64,000 nt of DNA from JBDTVS01 sp040007095 (GTDB taxonomy: Bacteria; Acidobacteriota; Vicinamibacteria; Vicinamibacterales; CAVVIG01), in assembly GCA_040007095.1 (NCBI GenBank), contig JBDTVS010000209.1, forward strand, positions 14,022 through 78,021, given 5' to 3'. Positions 7,889 to 16,629 of the stretch are shown here, one piece after another; positions within the stretch are counted from its first letter, which is position 1; every line of letters begins with the position of its first letter. Both the position numbers and the translations under genes were made by a program. The notes under the pieces were generated by a model. It was given only the letters and a program-made list of their open reading frames with translations. It was not told the DNA's origin and did not search any database.

Positions 7889-10291
7889 GTGTCCGACAGC
7901 CCTGTTTCAATCGCGCCGGGGTGGCCCGGTATCCCACCGCGATGGACCTCCAGCGTGAAGAGCGGCGTCGGCGCTGCGCTCGGCGCGGCGAGCGAAGTCT
8001 GGTTCACGCTGAGCCACGGAATTCTCGACGAAATCTACTACCCGCGCGTCGATTCGGCGTGCACGCGCGATTTTGGTCTGATCGTGACCGACGGCGAGTC
8101 GTACTTTTCCGAGGAAAAGCGCGACGCGCGCTCGCAGGTCTCGCGGCTTGCCCCGGGCGTTCCCGCGTTCCTGGTGCGTAATGTGGCCACCGACGGCCGG
8201 TATTGCATCGAAAAAGAAATACTGGCCGATCCGTCGGCGGACGTGATCCTCCAGCGCGTCCGGTTCCTGCCCATCGTTGGTGAAGCGGCGCAGTATCGAC
8301 TGTACGCGTTGCTCGCGCCACATCTGAACAACCGCGGCAATGGCAATACGGCATGGGTGGGCGACTACAAGGGCACCCCGATGCTGTTCGCGGAGCGGAA
8401 TAATTGTGCGCTGGCGTTGGCGTGTTCCACGCACTGGCTCGCGCGCTCGGTGGGTTTTGTCGGATTCTCGGATGGATGGCAGGAACTGCGAGCGCACGGC
8501 CGACTGCAGCAGTCGTATCAGCGGGCGGAGAACGGCAACATCGCCTTGACGGGGGAGATCGATCTCCAGGCGTCCAGCGAGTTCGTCCTCGCCCTTGGCT
8601 TTGGCGGCACGCCGGCCGCCGCCGGGCAGCGCGCGCTCGCGAGTCTCTTCAGGGGGTTCGGCCGTGCGAAGTCCGAATACCTGGACGACTGGACGCGATG
8701 GCATCGTTCGCGGACCTCGTCCGCGGCGCCGGACCCTGCGCATCCTCTGGTTGATTTCAGCGCCGCTGTCCTTCGCGTTCACGAATCGAAGCACTTCCGC
8801 GGCGGCGTGATCGCCAGTCTCTCGATTCCCTGGGGCTTCTCGAAAGGCGACGACGACCTGGGCGGCTACCACCTCGTGTGGCCTCGCGACCTCGTGGAGA
8901 CCGCCGGCGGGTTCCTGGCAGCCGACGCACATCATGATGCGCGGCGCGTTCTACGTTTCCTGCAGGTCACGCAAGATGCGGATGGCCACTGGTGTCAGAA
9001 CATGTGGCTGGACGGTTCGCCCTACTGGACCGGGATTCAGATGGACGAGGTTGCGCTGCCGGTGCTGCTGGTCGACCTCGCGATGCGGTGCGGCGCCTTG
9101 ATGGCTGGTGAAGGCGAAGAGTACTGGCCGATGGCGCGGCGCGCCCTCGGCTACATAGTTCGCAACGGTCCCGTCAGCCCACAGGATCGATGGGAAGAAG
9201 ACGCGGGCTATTCGCCGTTCACCCTCGGTGCAGAGATTGCGGCGCTGATCGTGGGGGCTGACGATGCGGAACGGAATGGACACCCGGGGATTGCCGCCTA
9301 TCTGCGTGAAACCGCCGACGCCTGGAATGCGTCGCTCGACAGCTGGATCTACGTGACGGACACCTCGCTCGCCGCCACCTGCGGTGTCGCCGGCTACTAC
9401 GTCCGTGTGGCGGAGCCCGATCAAGCCGATGCCGCGTCGCCGAAGCATGGTTTTGTGCCGATCAAGAATCGCCCGGCGTCGGAGAGCACTGCCAGCGCCG
9501 CGCTCACGGTCAGCCCCGACGCGCTCGCGCTGGTACGGTTCGGCTTGCGTGCGGCTGATGACCCGCGGATCGAAAACACCGTCAGGGTGATCGACGCGCT
9601 GCTCAAAGTGGACACGCCTCGCGGTCCGTCGTGGCATCGCTACAACGGCGACGGCTATGGCGAGCACGACGACGGCGGCCCGTTCGACGGCACTGGTACA
9701 GGTCGCGCGTGGCCGCTACTCACCGGCGAACGAGGGCACTACGAGCTGGCGGCTGGACGCGCGGCGCGGGCCGAGGAACTGGCGGCCGCGATGGAAGCAT
9801 TCGCCGGCGACGGGCTGTTGATTCCCGAGCAGGTCTGGGATGCGCCCGACATCGTTGACCGCGAGCTCTTTGCGGGCCAGGCATCAGGATCGGCGCAGCC
9901 GCTCGTGTGGGCGCACGCGGAATACTTGAAGTTGCGCCGGTCGATCCGCGAGTGCCGCGTCTTCGATCAGCCGCCGCAGACCCTCGCCCGATACGCCGCG
10001 GGCGGGCATGGCACGACGCCGTATGCCATCTGGCGGTTCAACCAGAAGGTCCGAACGATGGCCGCCGGAAAGATCCTTCGCATCGAAACGCTCGCGCGAG
10101 CGACTGTCGTCTGGGGCGTCGACGGCTGGCAGCAGGTGAAGGAAAGTGAGACGGTCGACACCGAGCTCGGCGTGTTCGTGGCGGATCTCGAGACCACGAC
10201 ACTCTCTTCGGGCGCCAGCGTTGAATTCACGTTCTTCTGGCTGGACGAGGCACGGTGGGAACAGACAGATTTTCGCGTGGTCGTGGCTTGA
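7889..10291 (+). CDS. Glucoamylase, glycoside hydrolase family 15
   Basis: This 800-residue protein has an N-terminal beta-sandwich of the bacterial glucoamylase type (SEVWFTLSHGILDEIYYPRVD). An alpha/alpha barrel of family GH15 follows. Visible barrel motifs are HLVWPRDLVETAGGFLAAD, the catalytic acid in GIQMDE near residue 387, the catalytic base in IPEQVWD near residue 646, and PLVWAHAEYLKL. The reaction is release of beta-glucose from the non-reducing ends of starch- or glycogen-type glucans. No signal peptide is apparent, which suggests intracellular glycogen or maltodextrin use. The GTG start at 7889 has a weak ribosome binding site. It fits with the divergent glucokinase-like gene. Confidence 0.9.
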   Translation: MSDSPVSIAPGWPGIPPRWTSSVKSGVGAALGAASEVWFTLSHGILDEIYYPRVDSACTRDFGLIVTDGESYFSEEKRDARSQVSRLAPGVPAFLVRNVATDGRYCIEKEILADPSADVILQRVRFLPIVGEAAQYRLYALLAPHLNNRGNGNTAWVGDYKGTPMLFAERNNCALALACSTHWLARSVGFVGFSDGWQELRAHGRLQQSYQRAENGNIALTGEIDLQASSEFVLALGFGGTPAAAGQRALASLFRGFGRAKSEYLDDWTRWHRSRTSSAAPDPAHPLVDFSAAVLRVHESKHFRGGVIASLSIPWGFSKGDDDLGGYHLVWPRDLVETAGGFLAADAHHDARRVLRFLQVTQDADGHWCQNMWLDGSPYWTGIQMDEVALPVLLVDLAMRCGALMAGEGEEYWPMARRALGYIVRNGPVSPQDRWEEDAGYSPFTLGAEIAALIVGADDAERNGHPGIAAYLRETADAWNASLDSWIYVTDTSLAATCGVAGYYVRVAEPDQADAASPKHGFVPIKNRPASESTASAALTVSPDALALVRFGLRAADDPRIENTVRVIDALLKVDTPRGPSWHRYNGDGYGEHDDGGPFDGTGTGRAWPLLTGERGHYELAAGRAARAEELAAAMEAFAGDGLLIPEQVWDAPDIVDRELFAGQASGSAQPLVWAHAEYLKLRRSIRECRVFDQPPQTLARYAAGGHGTTPYAIWRFNQKVRTMAAGKILRIETLARATVVWGVDGWQQVKESETVDTELGVFVADLETTTLSSGASVEFTFFWLDEARWEQTDFRVVVA

Positions 10292-10440
10292 GCCGTGAGT
10301 GCGTCGGATTCGACACGTCGGGTTTCGCACTGCCGAGGTTCGACGCATCGCGCGGACACATGAGCCACGGTCCCCCATTTGAGGGGCCTGTCAAGCGGCC
10401 TCATTTCTGCGAGAATGCGACGATCCGGGGAATCATCAAC

Positions 10441-12024
10441 ATGGGCATGAAAACGACAGGCGCCGCCTCGTTGCTCGTCACATTCGCCGTTGCTCTCCTC
10501 GGTGCCGGCGGGCCCGGCGATGGTCACACGGCGTTGATCGAGGCCGTCAAGTCGGGCGACCACGCTGGCGTACGGTCGCTACTGAAGCAGCCCGCCGCCG
10601 TCAACACCCCGGAGGCCGACGGAACCACGGCGCTGCATTGGGCCGTTCGCGCAGACGATCTCGAATCGGTGCAAATGCTCCTGCGCGCAGGCGCCAGCCC
10701 CAAAGGGGCGAATCGGTACGGCGTCACCCCATTGTCGCTGGCGGCGCTGAACGGCAACGCGGTCATCATCGAGGCGCTGCTGAAGGCGGGCGCCGACCCG
10801 AACGCGCGGCTGGCCGAGGACCAGACGATTTTGATGGCCGCGGCGCGCGCCGGCAATCCGGTCGCGGTGAAGATGCTGCTCGATCATGGGGCCGATGTGA
10901 ACGCCAAGGAGCGCGTGCTCGGAGAGACCGCCCTGATGTGGGCCGCCATGGAAGATCACGCGGACGCGATCAAGCTGCTGGTCGCGCGCGGCGCCGACAT
11001 CAATGCGCAGTCGGACAAGACTACCTTCCCCAAGTTCAAGTTCGGGGACGGCATCGTGGCGCGCACGACGATTCTGCCTCGCGGTGGATGGACGCCGCTG
11101 ATGTATGCCGCGCGGCAAGGTGCGGTGAACGCGGCGCGGGCGCTCGCCGAAGCCGGCGCCGACTTGAACCGGACCGATCCCAACGGCACCAGCGCGCTCG
11201 TGTCGGCGATCATCAATCTGCACTTCGATCTCGCCGCCGTATTGATCGACAAGGGCGCCGATCCCAACCTCGCCGAGACGTCCGGCATGGCGGCGCTGTA
11301 CGCGGCGGTCGACATGCACACGCTGGCCGAGACGGTGGGCCGGCCGAATCCCAAGCCGCACGATACGCTCGATAGTCCCGACATCGTCAAGGCGCTGCTG
11401 GCGCACGGCGCAACACCGAACGCGAAGCTCGTGACGCCGATCATGGACCGGGTTCACAACGACGGGAACAGCGACGCTGCCCTCGGTGATGGCGCAACGC
11501 CGCTGATGCGGGCCGCCAAGCAAGGCGATATCACCATGATGCAGATCTTGCTGGACCACGGTGCCGATCCGGGCCTCGCGACCAAACGAGGTACCACCGC
11601 CCTGATGTTTGCAGCGAGTCGTGCGGGCGGATTCCGCGGCGTGGGGGCTCGCGCCTCCGAGCAGGACGCCGTGGCTGCTGTGGCGCTGTGCCTCGAGCGG
11701 GGCGCGCCGATCAACGCGGTCGACGAATCTGGTCAGACGGTCCTTCATGTGGCGGTCGCGTCCGGTCCGGATAGCGTCGTCAAGCTGCTGGCCGAGAAGG
11801 GCGCCGACCTGTTCGCGAAAGACCAGCGCGGACGAACGCCGCTGGACGTCGCGCTTGGCGTCGGCGGGGGCGGCCGCGGCCGAGGCGGACAGGCCGCCGG
11901 CATCGTGGCGGGCGACGGGCCGGTCGCACCCGCTCAGGCTCCCGCCGCCAACGCCGGCAAAGTCGCGCTCCTTCGACAGTTGATGGCTGCCGCGGCGCCG
12001 AAAGATTCTGCCCCGTTGAAATAG
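10441..12024 (+). CDS. Secreted ankyrin-repeat protein
   Basis: A 527-residue protein begins with a Sec-type leader (MGMKTTGAASLLVTFAVALL). About ten ankyrin repeats follow, with the usual DG(T)ALHWA, LLxAGA and G-A-D-N/V signatures (for example DGTTALHWAVRADD, LLDHGADVNAKE, RTPLDVAL). A glycine-rich linker near residues 470-490 precedes the end. Ankyrin repeats bind proteins; the partner is unknown. I chose the ATG at 10441 since the upstream open frame overlaps the glucoamylase end and has no leader. A related but separate ankyrin protein lies at 60263-61834. Confidence 0.87.
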   Translation: MGMKTTGAASLLVTFAVALLGAGGPGDGHTALIEAVKSGDHAGVRSLLKQPAAVNTPEADGTTALHWAVRADDLESVQMLLRAGASPKGANRYGVTPLSLAALNGNAVIIEALLKAGADPNARLAEDQTILMAAARAGNPVAVKMLLDHGADVNAKERVLGETALMWAAMEDHADAIKLLVARGADINAQSDKTTFPKFKFGDGIVARTTILPRGGWTPLMYAARQGAVNAARALAEAGADLNRTDPNGTSALVSAIINLHFDLAAVLIDKGADPNLAETSGMAALYAAVDMHTLAETVGRPNPKPHDTLDSPDIVKALLAHGATPNAKLVTPIMDRVHNDGNSDAALGDGATPLMRAAKQGDITMMQILLDHGADPGLATKRGTTALMFAASRAGGFRGVGARASEQDAVAAVALCLERGAPINAVDESGQTVLHVAVASGPDSVVKLLAEKGADLFAKDQRGRTPLDVALGVGGGGRGRGGQAAGIVAGDGPVAPAQAPAANAGKVALLRQLMAAAAPKDSAPLK

Positions 12025-12103
12025 CGGTCGTCGTTGTCGCTGCCGCGGCTCGGAGTGACAGCGCCGCGATACCCGCGGCTTGCAGACCTGCATCGTGTGC
12101 TCT

Positions 12104-12203
12104 TCCAGCGGATCCCGGCGTACGCATGAATGACATCCAGATCGCCGACATGGAAGTCGCGAAGAGTCACGCGGGCGGTCTCGAGCGGAAGAGTAAGAGG
12201 CAC
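12104..12203 (-). pseudogene. Remnant of a GNAT acetyltransferase
   Basis: From a GTG at 12203, directly after the stop of the DUF2568 gene, the frame reads MPLTLPLETARVTLRDFH and then GDLDVIHAYAG, a classic N-terminus of RimJ/RimL-type GNAT acetyltransferases. After about 30 residues the match stops and the rest of the domain, including the acetyl-CoA loop, is absent. It looks like a 5' fragment left by a deletion. Confidence 0.6.
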
Positions 12204-12572
12204 CTACTGCCTGACGAGCCACGCGATGCGATCGTATGAAAGCAGGTAGTGAAGCACGGCGCAGGTTCCGAAGATTGCCGCGAGCCTCGTGAATCCCAGG
12301 TCAGCGAGCGCCCATGTCGCATAAGCGAAGAAACCACATTCGAGCGCCAGCCGAATAGTGCCGGGCACGGGGACTGGTGCCGAACCCGATCGGGTCGGGT
12401 CGCTTGGGACTGCGAAGACCCCCCAGAGCGAGGCGGCGAGCGACGGTATGGCGAGGGCGATCACGATCCGAACCCCGTCATCGCGTTGGCGCCAGCCCCA
12501 GAGCCCCATGAAGGCGAGGGCGGACAGCTCGAGCAGAAATCTGAAGGCAAGATTCACGGGGTGTGTTCCCAT
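12204..12572 (-). CDS. DUF2568 (YrdB-like) small membrane protein
   Basis: This 122-residue protein has about four hydrophobic segments (LAFRFLLELSALAFMGLWGW, VIALAIPSLAASLWGVFAVP, LALECGFFAYATWALADLG, LAAIFGTCAVLHYLL) and the FAVPSDP loop typical of DUF2568/YrdB. It is an inner-membrane protein of unknown role. I placed the start at the ATG at 12572, giving MGTHPVNLAFRFLLE; an in-frame start at 12626 would add a hydrophilic extension. It is divergent from the SNF2 gene. The acetyltransferase remnant follows directly. Confidence 0.75.
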   Translation of the reverse strand: MGTHPVNLAFRFLLELSALAFMGLWGWRQRDDGVRIVIALAIPSLAASLWGVFAVPSDPTRSGSAPVPVPGTIRLALECGFFAYATWALADLGFTRLAAIFGTCAVLHYLLSYDRIAWLVRQ

Positions 12573-12640
12573 TTGGCGAATCGTGTCACAGTTCCCCATC
12601 ACGAGCCTTCCGTCGAGTCCCATCAACTGAGCCCATCGTC

Positions 12641-15352
12641 TTGGTAATAATTTCGTCCGCGCAGCTCGGCCCGGTCCTCACGCCTCACGGCCGGTTGACG
12701 CTCGTCGCGGTGGAAGACGGTCTGGCGTTACCCCACGATCTGGCGGTCAGGCTTCAGGAGGCGTTTGCCCGCGGCCCCGGACACGGACTCCTCCAACTCG
12801 GCGCCGAGGAAGTCGGGACGGTGTTGCCGCCGGTGCTCGGCTACTGGCGCGAGTTTGCCGCGCGCTACGTGACGACGCTCTGCACGCATCCGGAGATCGG
12901 CGAGGGCCGGGTGCCGATCCACGTGCCGTCTCCGCCAGATGACGCGATCGAGTCGCTCGCCGGCGGGGCGCCGCCGATGACCGGCGCGGAATACCTCACG
13001 CCATCGGTACTGCGCTCCCTTTGGGACGATCTCGACGCGGCGTTTCACGCCGAGCTCGCTGAATCCAAAGAGTCGGCCCAGGAGTTCCTTGCCAAGAAGA
13101 GTCCGGCCTGGCGAACGGTCGGCCGCGTTCACTTCAACCTCGCCGAGAACAAGAAGGACGATGCGGCGCCGTTTGCGTTCCTCGCGACGTATACGACGCG
13201 GCTGTCGGCGCACGCGAAGGCGCAGCATCTGCCGCTCGGCCAGGCACTGCGCGAATACGCAGGAGCGGCCCACAAGGCGCAGTTGTTATCGCTGCTGCTC
13301 CCGGTGCAGCGCGCGGCGGAGCAGTGTGAGTGGCTGAAGCAGATGGTGGACGCCGGCGAGATTTATCATCCGCTGCGGTGGACGCCGGCCGACGCCTTTC
13401 AACTCCTGACGGATCTCCCGCAGTTGGCCGCCTCGGGCGTCGTCGTGCGCGTCCCGGGCACGTGGCGTGCGAACCGTCCGCCCCGTCCGCAGGTCAGCGC
13501 GACGATTGGCGGAAAAGCGCCATCCGGTCTCGGGGCGGAGGCGCTGCTCGATTTCCAGGTGGACGTGACCTTGGATGGCGAGCCGTTGACCGCCGCAGAG
13601 ATTCAGCGCCTGTTGGCCTCGTCCGACGGCCTGCACTTCGTTCGCGGGCGTTGGGTCGAACTGGATCGGGCCAAGCTCACGCGGCTGCTCGAGCAGTTTC
13701 GCGCCGTCGAGCACACCGCGGCGGCAGGCGGCCTGACGTTCGCCGAGGCCATGCGGCTGGTTGCGGGAGCGAACGTGTCCGGGGAAGGTGTTGCCGACGC
13801 CCCGCCCGATTGGTCGCGCATCAGCGCCGGTCCGTGGCTGGCGAAGACCCTTGACGGCCTGCTCCGTCCCGGTGGGCTTGCACGCGTAGACCCTGGTGAC
13901 GCGCTCAATACGACGCTGCGACCGTACCAGCAAGTGGGCGTGCGCTGGCTTCATCTCTTGTCGACGCTCGGCCTCGGCGCCTGTCTCGCGGATGACATGG
14001 GTCTCGGCAAGACCATTCAGGTGCTGGCGCTGTTGTTGGCACAGGACACGGAACAGGGAAGCGGCCGGCGGACGAGTCTACTCGTGGCTCCGGCGTCGCT
14101 CCTGGCGAACTGGTCGTCGGAGATCGCACGCTTTGCGCCAAGCATCCAGACGATCGTTGCGCATCCGTCCGCGATGCCGGCCGCCCAGCTGAAGTCGCTC
14201 GACCAGGGGACACTGGCGAACGTCGACCTCGTCGTCACGAGCTACGGATCGCTGCTTCGCATTCCCGCCTTGATCGAGATGCCGTGGCGGCTGGCCGTGC
14301 TGGACGAGGCGCAGGCGATCAAGAATCCGGGCGCCCGTCAGACTCGTGCAGCCAAGCAGATCAACGCGCACGCGCGAATCGCGCTGACCGGTACGCCGGT
14401 CGAGAACCGGCTCGGCGACCTGTGGTCGATCTTCGACTTCATCAACCCCGGCCTGCTCGGATCCAGCAAGCAGTTCACGAGCTTCACCAAGCGTCTCGCC
14501 GCGAGACCGCAGAATCCGTACGGGCCGCTGCGCGAGCTGGTGCGGCCGTACATCTTGAGACGGTTGAAGACCGACAAGGCGGTCATCGCCGATCTGCCGG
14601 ACAAGACCGAAGTGAAGGCGTACTGCCACCTGACGCGCGCGCAGGCAGCACTCTACCAGCAGGCGGTGAACGAGCTGTCGTCTGAACTGAACCGGGCCGA
14701 CGGGATCACGCGCAAAGGCGTCGTGCTCGCATCACTGATGCGATTCAAGCAGATCTGCAACCACCCGTCGCAATGGCTCGGCGACAATCGGTGGGCCGAG
14801 CAGGACAGCGGCAAGCTGGCGCGCCTGCGCGAGATCGCGTCGGTGATTGCCGCGAAGCAGGAAAAGACGCTGGTGTTCACACAGTTCCGGGAAGTCACCT
14901 CGCCGCTTGCGGCGTTCCTCGGGTCGGTCTTCGGCCGGCCTGGGCTCGTCCTGCACGGCGAGACCGAAGTGAAGAAGCGACACGGGCTGGTGCGGCAATT
15001 CCAGGAAGACGAGGATGTGCCGTTCTTCGTCCTCTCGCTCAAGGCCGGCGGCGCGGGCCTGAATCTCACCGCCGCGTCGCACGTCATTCACTTCGACCGC
15101 TGGTGGAACCCGGCGGTCGAGAACCAGGCCACCGATCGCGCCTTCCGCATCGGTCAAACCAAGAACGTCCTGGTACACAAGTTCTTGTGCCGCGGAACCG
15201 TGGAGGAGAAGATCGATCGGCTGATCGACGCGAAGCGGCAGTTGTCCGACGACCTGCTGGAAGGCGGCGCCGAGTTGCTGATCACCGAGATGAAGAACGA
15301 CGAGTTACTGAAGCTCGTCGCGCTCGATTTGCACGCCGCCTCGCCGGAGTAA
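12641..15352 (+). CDS. SNF2-family DEAD/DEAH helicase (RapA/HepA-like)
   Basis: This protein of about 903 residues has a family-typical N-terminal SNF2-associated region, then a Swi2/Snf2 ATPase. Motif I is ADDMGLGKTIQ near residue 451, motif II is DEAQ near 554, motif III is LTGTPVENRL, and the C-terminal helicase has GGAGLNLT and DRWWNPAVENQATDRAFRIGQ (motifs V and VI). These enzymes move along double-stranded DNA and remodel protein-DNA complexes. The start is uncertain: no ATG lies near the homologous N-terminus, so I propose TTG at 12641. A SWIM zinc-finger gene begins two bases after the stop, so the pair is one transcription unit. Confidence 0.92.
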   Translation: MVIISSAQLGPVLTPHGRLTLVAVEDGLALPHDLAVRLQEAFARGPGHGLLQLGAEEVGTVLPPVLGYWREFAARYVTTLCTHPEIGEGRVPIHVPSPPDDAIESLAGGAPPMTGAEYLTPSVLRSLWDDLDAAFHAELAESKESAQEFLAKKSPAWRTVGRVHFNLAENKKDDAAPFAFLATYTTRLSAHAKAQHLPLGQALREYAGAAHKAQLLSLLLPVQRAAEQCEWLKQMVDAGEIYHPLRWTPADAFQLLTDLPQLAASGVVVRVPGTWRANRPPRPQVSATIGGKAPSGLGAEALLDFQVDVTLDGEPLTAAEIQRLLASSDGLHFVRGRWVELDRAKLTRLLEQFRAVEHTAAAGGLTFAEAMRLVAGANVSGEGVADAPPDWSRISAGPWLAKTLDGLLRPGGLARVDPGDALNTTLRPYQQVGVRWLHLLSTLGLGACLADDMGLGKTIQVLALLLAQDTEQGSGRRTSLLVAPASLLANWSSEIARFAPSIQTIVAHPSAMPAAQLKSLDQGTLANVDLVVTSYGSLLRIPALIEMPWRLAVLDEAQAIKNPGARQTRAAKQINAHARIALTGTPVENRLGDLWSIFDFINPGLLGSSKQFTSFTKRLAARPQNPYGPLRELVRPYILRRLKTDKAVIADLPDKTEVKAYCHLTRAQAALYQQAVNELSSELNRADGITRKGVVLASLMRFKQICNHPSQWLGDNRWAEQDSGKLARLREIASVIAAKQEKTLVFTQFREVTSPLAAFLGSVFGRPGLVLHGETEVKKRHGLVRQFQEDEDVPFFVLSLKAGGAGLNLTAASHVIHFDRWWNPAVENQATDRAFRIGQTKNVLVHKFLCRGTVEEKIDRLIDAKRQLSDDLLEGGAELLITEMKNDELLKLVALDLHAASPE

Positions 15353-15354
15353 CG

Positions 15355-16170
15355 ATGGACTATTACGACTACAAACCGTACGTGCCCGTCGCGGCTCGTC
15401 GTGCCGCGGCCGCGCATGAAGCGGCCAAACTGGCGAAGAAGGGCCACCGCACGTCGCCGGTCGTCGTCGCCGGCCGCAAGATCGCGACCACGTTCTGGGG
15501 CGCCGCGTGGTGCGACAATCTCGAGCGATACAGCGACTATGCCAACCGCCTGCCGCGAGGGCGTACCTACGTTCGCAATGGGTCGGTCATCGATCTCCAG
15601 ATCGCTCCGGGCCTGGTGAGCGCCATCGTCAGCGGATCGGAGCTATACGAGATCCAGGTGCGTGTGACAGCCGTCCCGAAGCCTCGCTGGAAAGCCGTCT
15701 GCAACGACTGCGGGGGAGCCATCGACTCGGTGGTGGAACTGCTGCAGGGACGGTTGTCCCAGGGCGTCATGGCGCGCCTCTGTCACCAGCAGACGGGACT
15801 CTTTCCGTCGCCGTCCGAAATCACCTTCACCTGCAGTTGTCCGGACTGGGCCTCGATGTGCAAGCACGTTGCCGCGGTTCTCTACGGGATCGGTGCGCGG
15901 CTCGACGAGAAACCTGACCTGCTGTTCGTCCTGCGCAGAGTCGATCAGCAGGATCTCATCGCACGAGCGAGCGCGGGCCTGCCCAAGGCCAGAACACGTC
16001 AACAGTCCGAAAAGGTGCTCGACGAGGCTGATTTGGGAGAGCTGTTCGGAATCGAGATCGCGGCAGCCGTGAAGCCGCGCGGAGCGGCGGCTCAGAAACG
16101 ACGGCCCACGCCGAAGGTGGTGGTGGACCGGAGTGCCGCCCAGCGACGGAAGGGCAAGTCTCCGCGCTGA
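15355..16170 (+). CDS. SWIM zinc-finger protein
   Basis: This 271-residue protein has the SWIM pattern CxC-Xn-CxH in TCSCPDWASMCKHVAAVLYG near residues 160-177. The N-terminal block with TTFWGAAWCDNLERYSDYAN and RLPRGRTYVRNG is typical of bacterial SWIM proteins found next to SNF2 helicases. The zinc finger is expected to bind DNA or protein and may direct the helicase. The C-terminal 50 residues are basic and low-complexity. The ATG at 15355 follows the helicase stop by two bases, which implies translational coupling. Confidence 0.88.
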   Translation: MDYYDYKPYVPVAARRAAAAHEAAKLAKKGHRTSPVVVAGRKIATTFWGAAWCDNLERYSDYANRLPRGRTYVRNGSVIDLQIAPGLVSAIVSGSELYEIQVRVTAVPKPRWKAVCNDCGGAIDSVVELLQGRLSQGVMARLCHQQTGLFPSPSEITFTCSCPDWASMCKHVAAVLYGIGARLDEKPDLLFVLRRVDQQDLIARASAGLPKARTRQQSEKVLDEADLGELFGIEIAAAVKPRGAAAQKRRPTPKVVVDRSAAQRRKGKSPR

Positions 16171-16467
16171 GATTCTTGGAGCGACGGCGCGAGCCATGTA
16201 CGGTGATCGATGGTGGCGCCGGTAGATTGGGGCATCCGGATCTCGCGGCGAGCGCTGCGGCGGAATCGCTGGTCTTTTCGTGCATGGCGCTGAAAATTGG
16301 CGGGTATCTCATCCCGGGATGTGATACACCTCCGCCCGTGCAGCTTTACGCGGCACCACCTTCGCTACGTCGACGCGCGAATCGATCTGTCGCGATCGGG
16401 TCGCACCGCTCGGATTGGAGGAGAGAAGACGATGGCTACTGGACTCCGTCCGGTGATACTGGGCCCG

Positions 16468-16629
16468 AGCAGCCCGTGGCAAGAGGCTGCCTGCATTCGA
16501 CGAGCGATGCATCCTCGTCGGCTAGGTTGCTCCTCGCTCAAATATTCCCGATATTCTCGGTCGTCGCGCCTTGCCACCGAGGCGCCTCGCCCATCTCGGT
16601 GCGGCGCCAGACTCTCACCACGGGCCGCT
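16468..16629. repeat. Core-and-ends repeat element, end type C (162 bp)
   Basis: The ends AGCAGCCCGTGG and CCACGGGCCGCT are inverted. The core carries GATGCATCCTCG, CTCAAATATTCCCGATATTC and GTCGCGCCTTGCCACCGAGG. The length and ends match the copy at 43762 (also 162 bp). It lies at the broken 5' side of the TonB receptor fragment. Confidence 0.88.

Noticed and set aside
10579..12222. 547-codon minus-strand frame opposite the ankyrin gene
   Set aside because: It mirrors the ankyrin repeats in antisense and has no independent signature.
16176..16629. N-terminal 150 codons joined in frame to the TonB fragment
   Set aside because: They cover the repeat element and show no leader, plug or regulatory domain, so they are not treated as protein.
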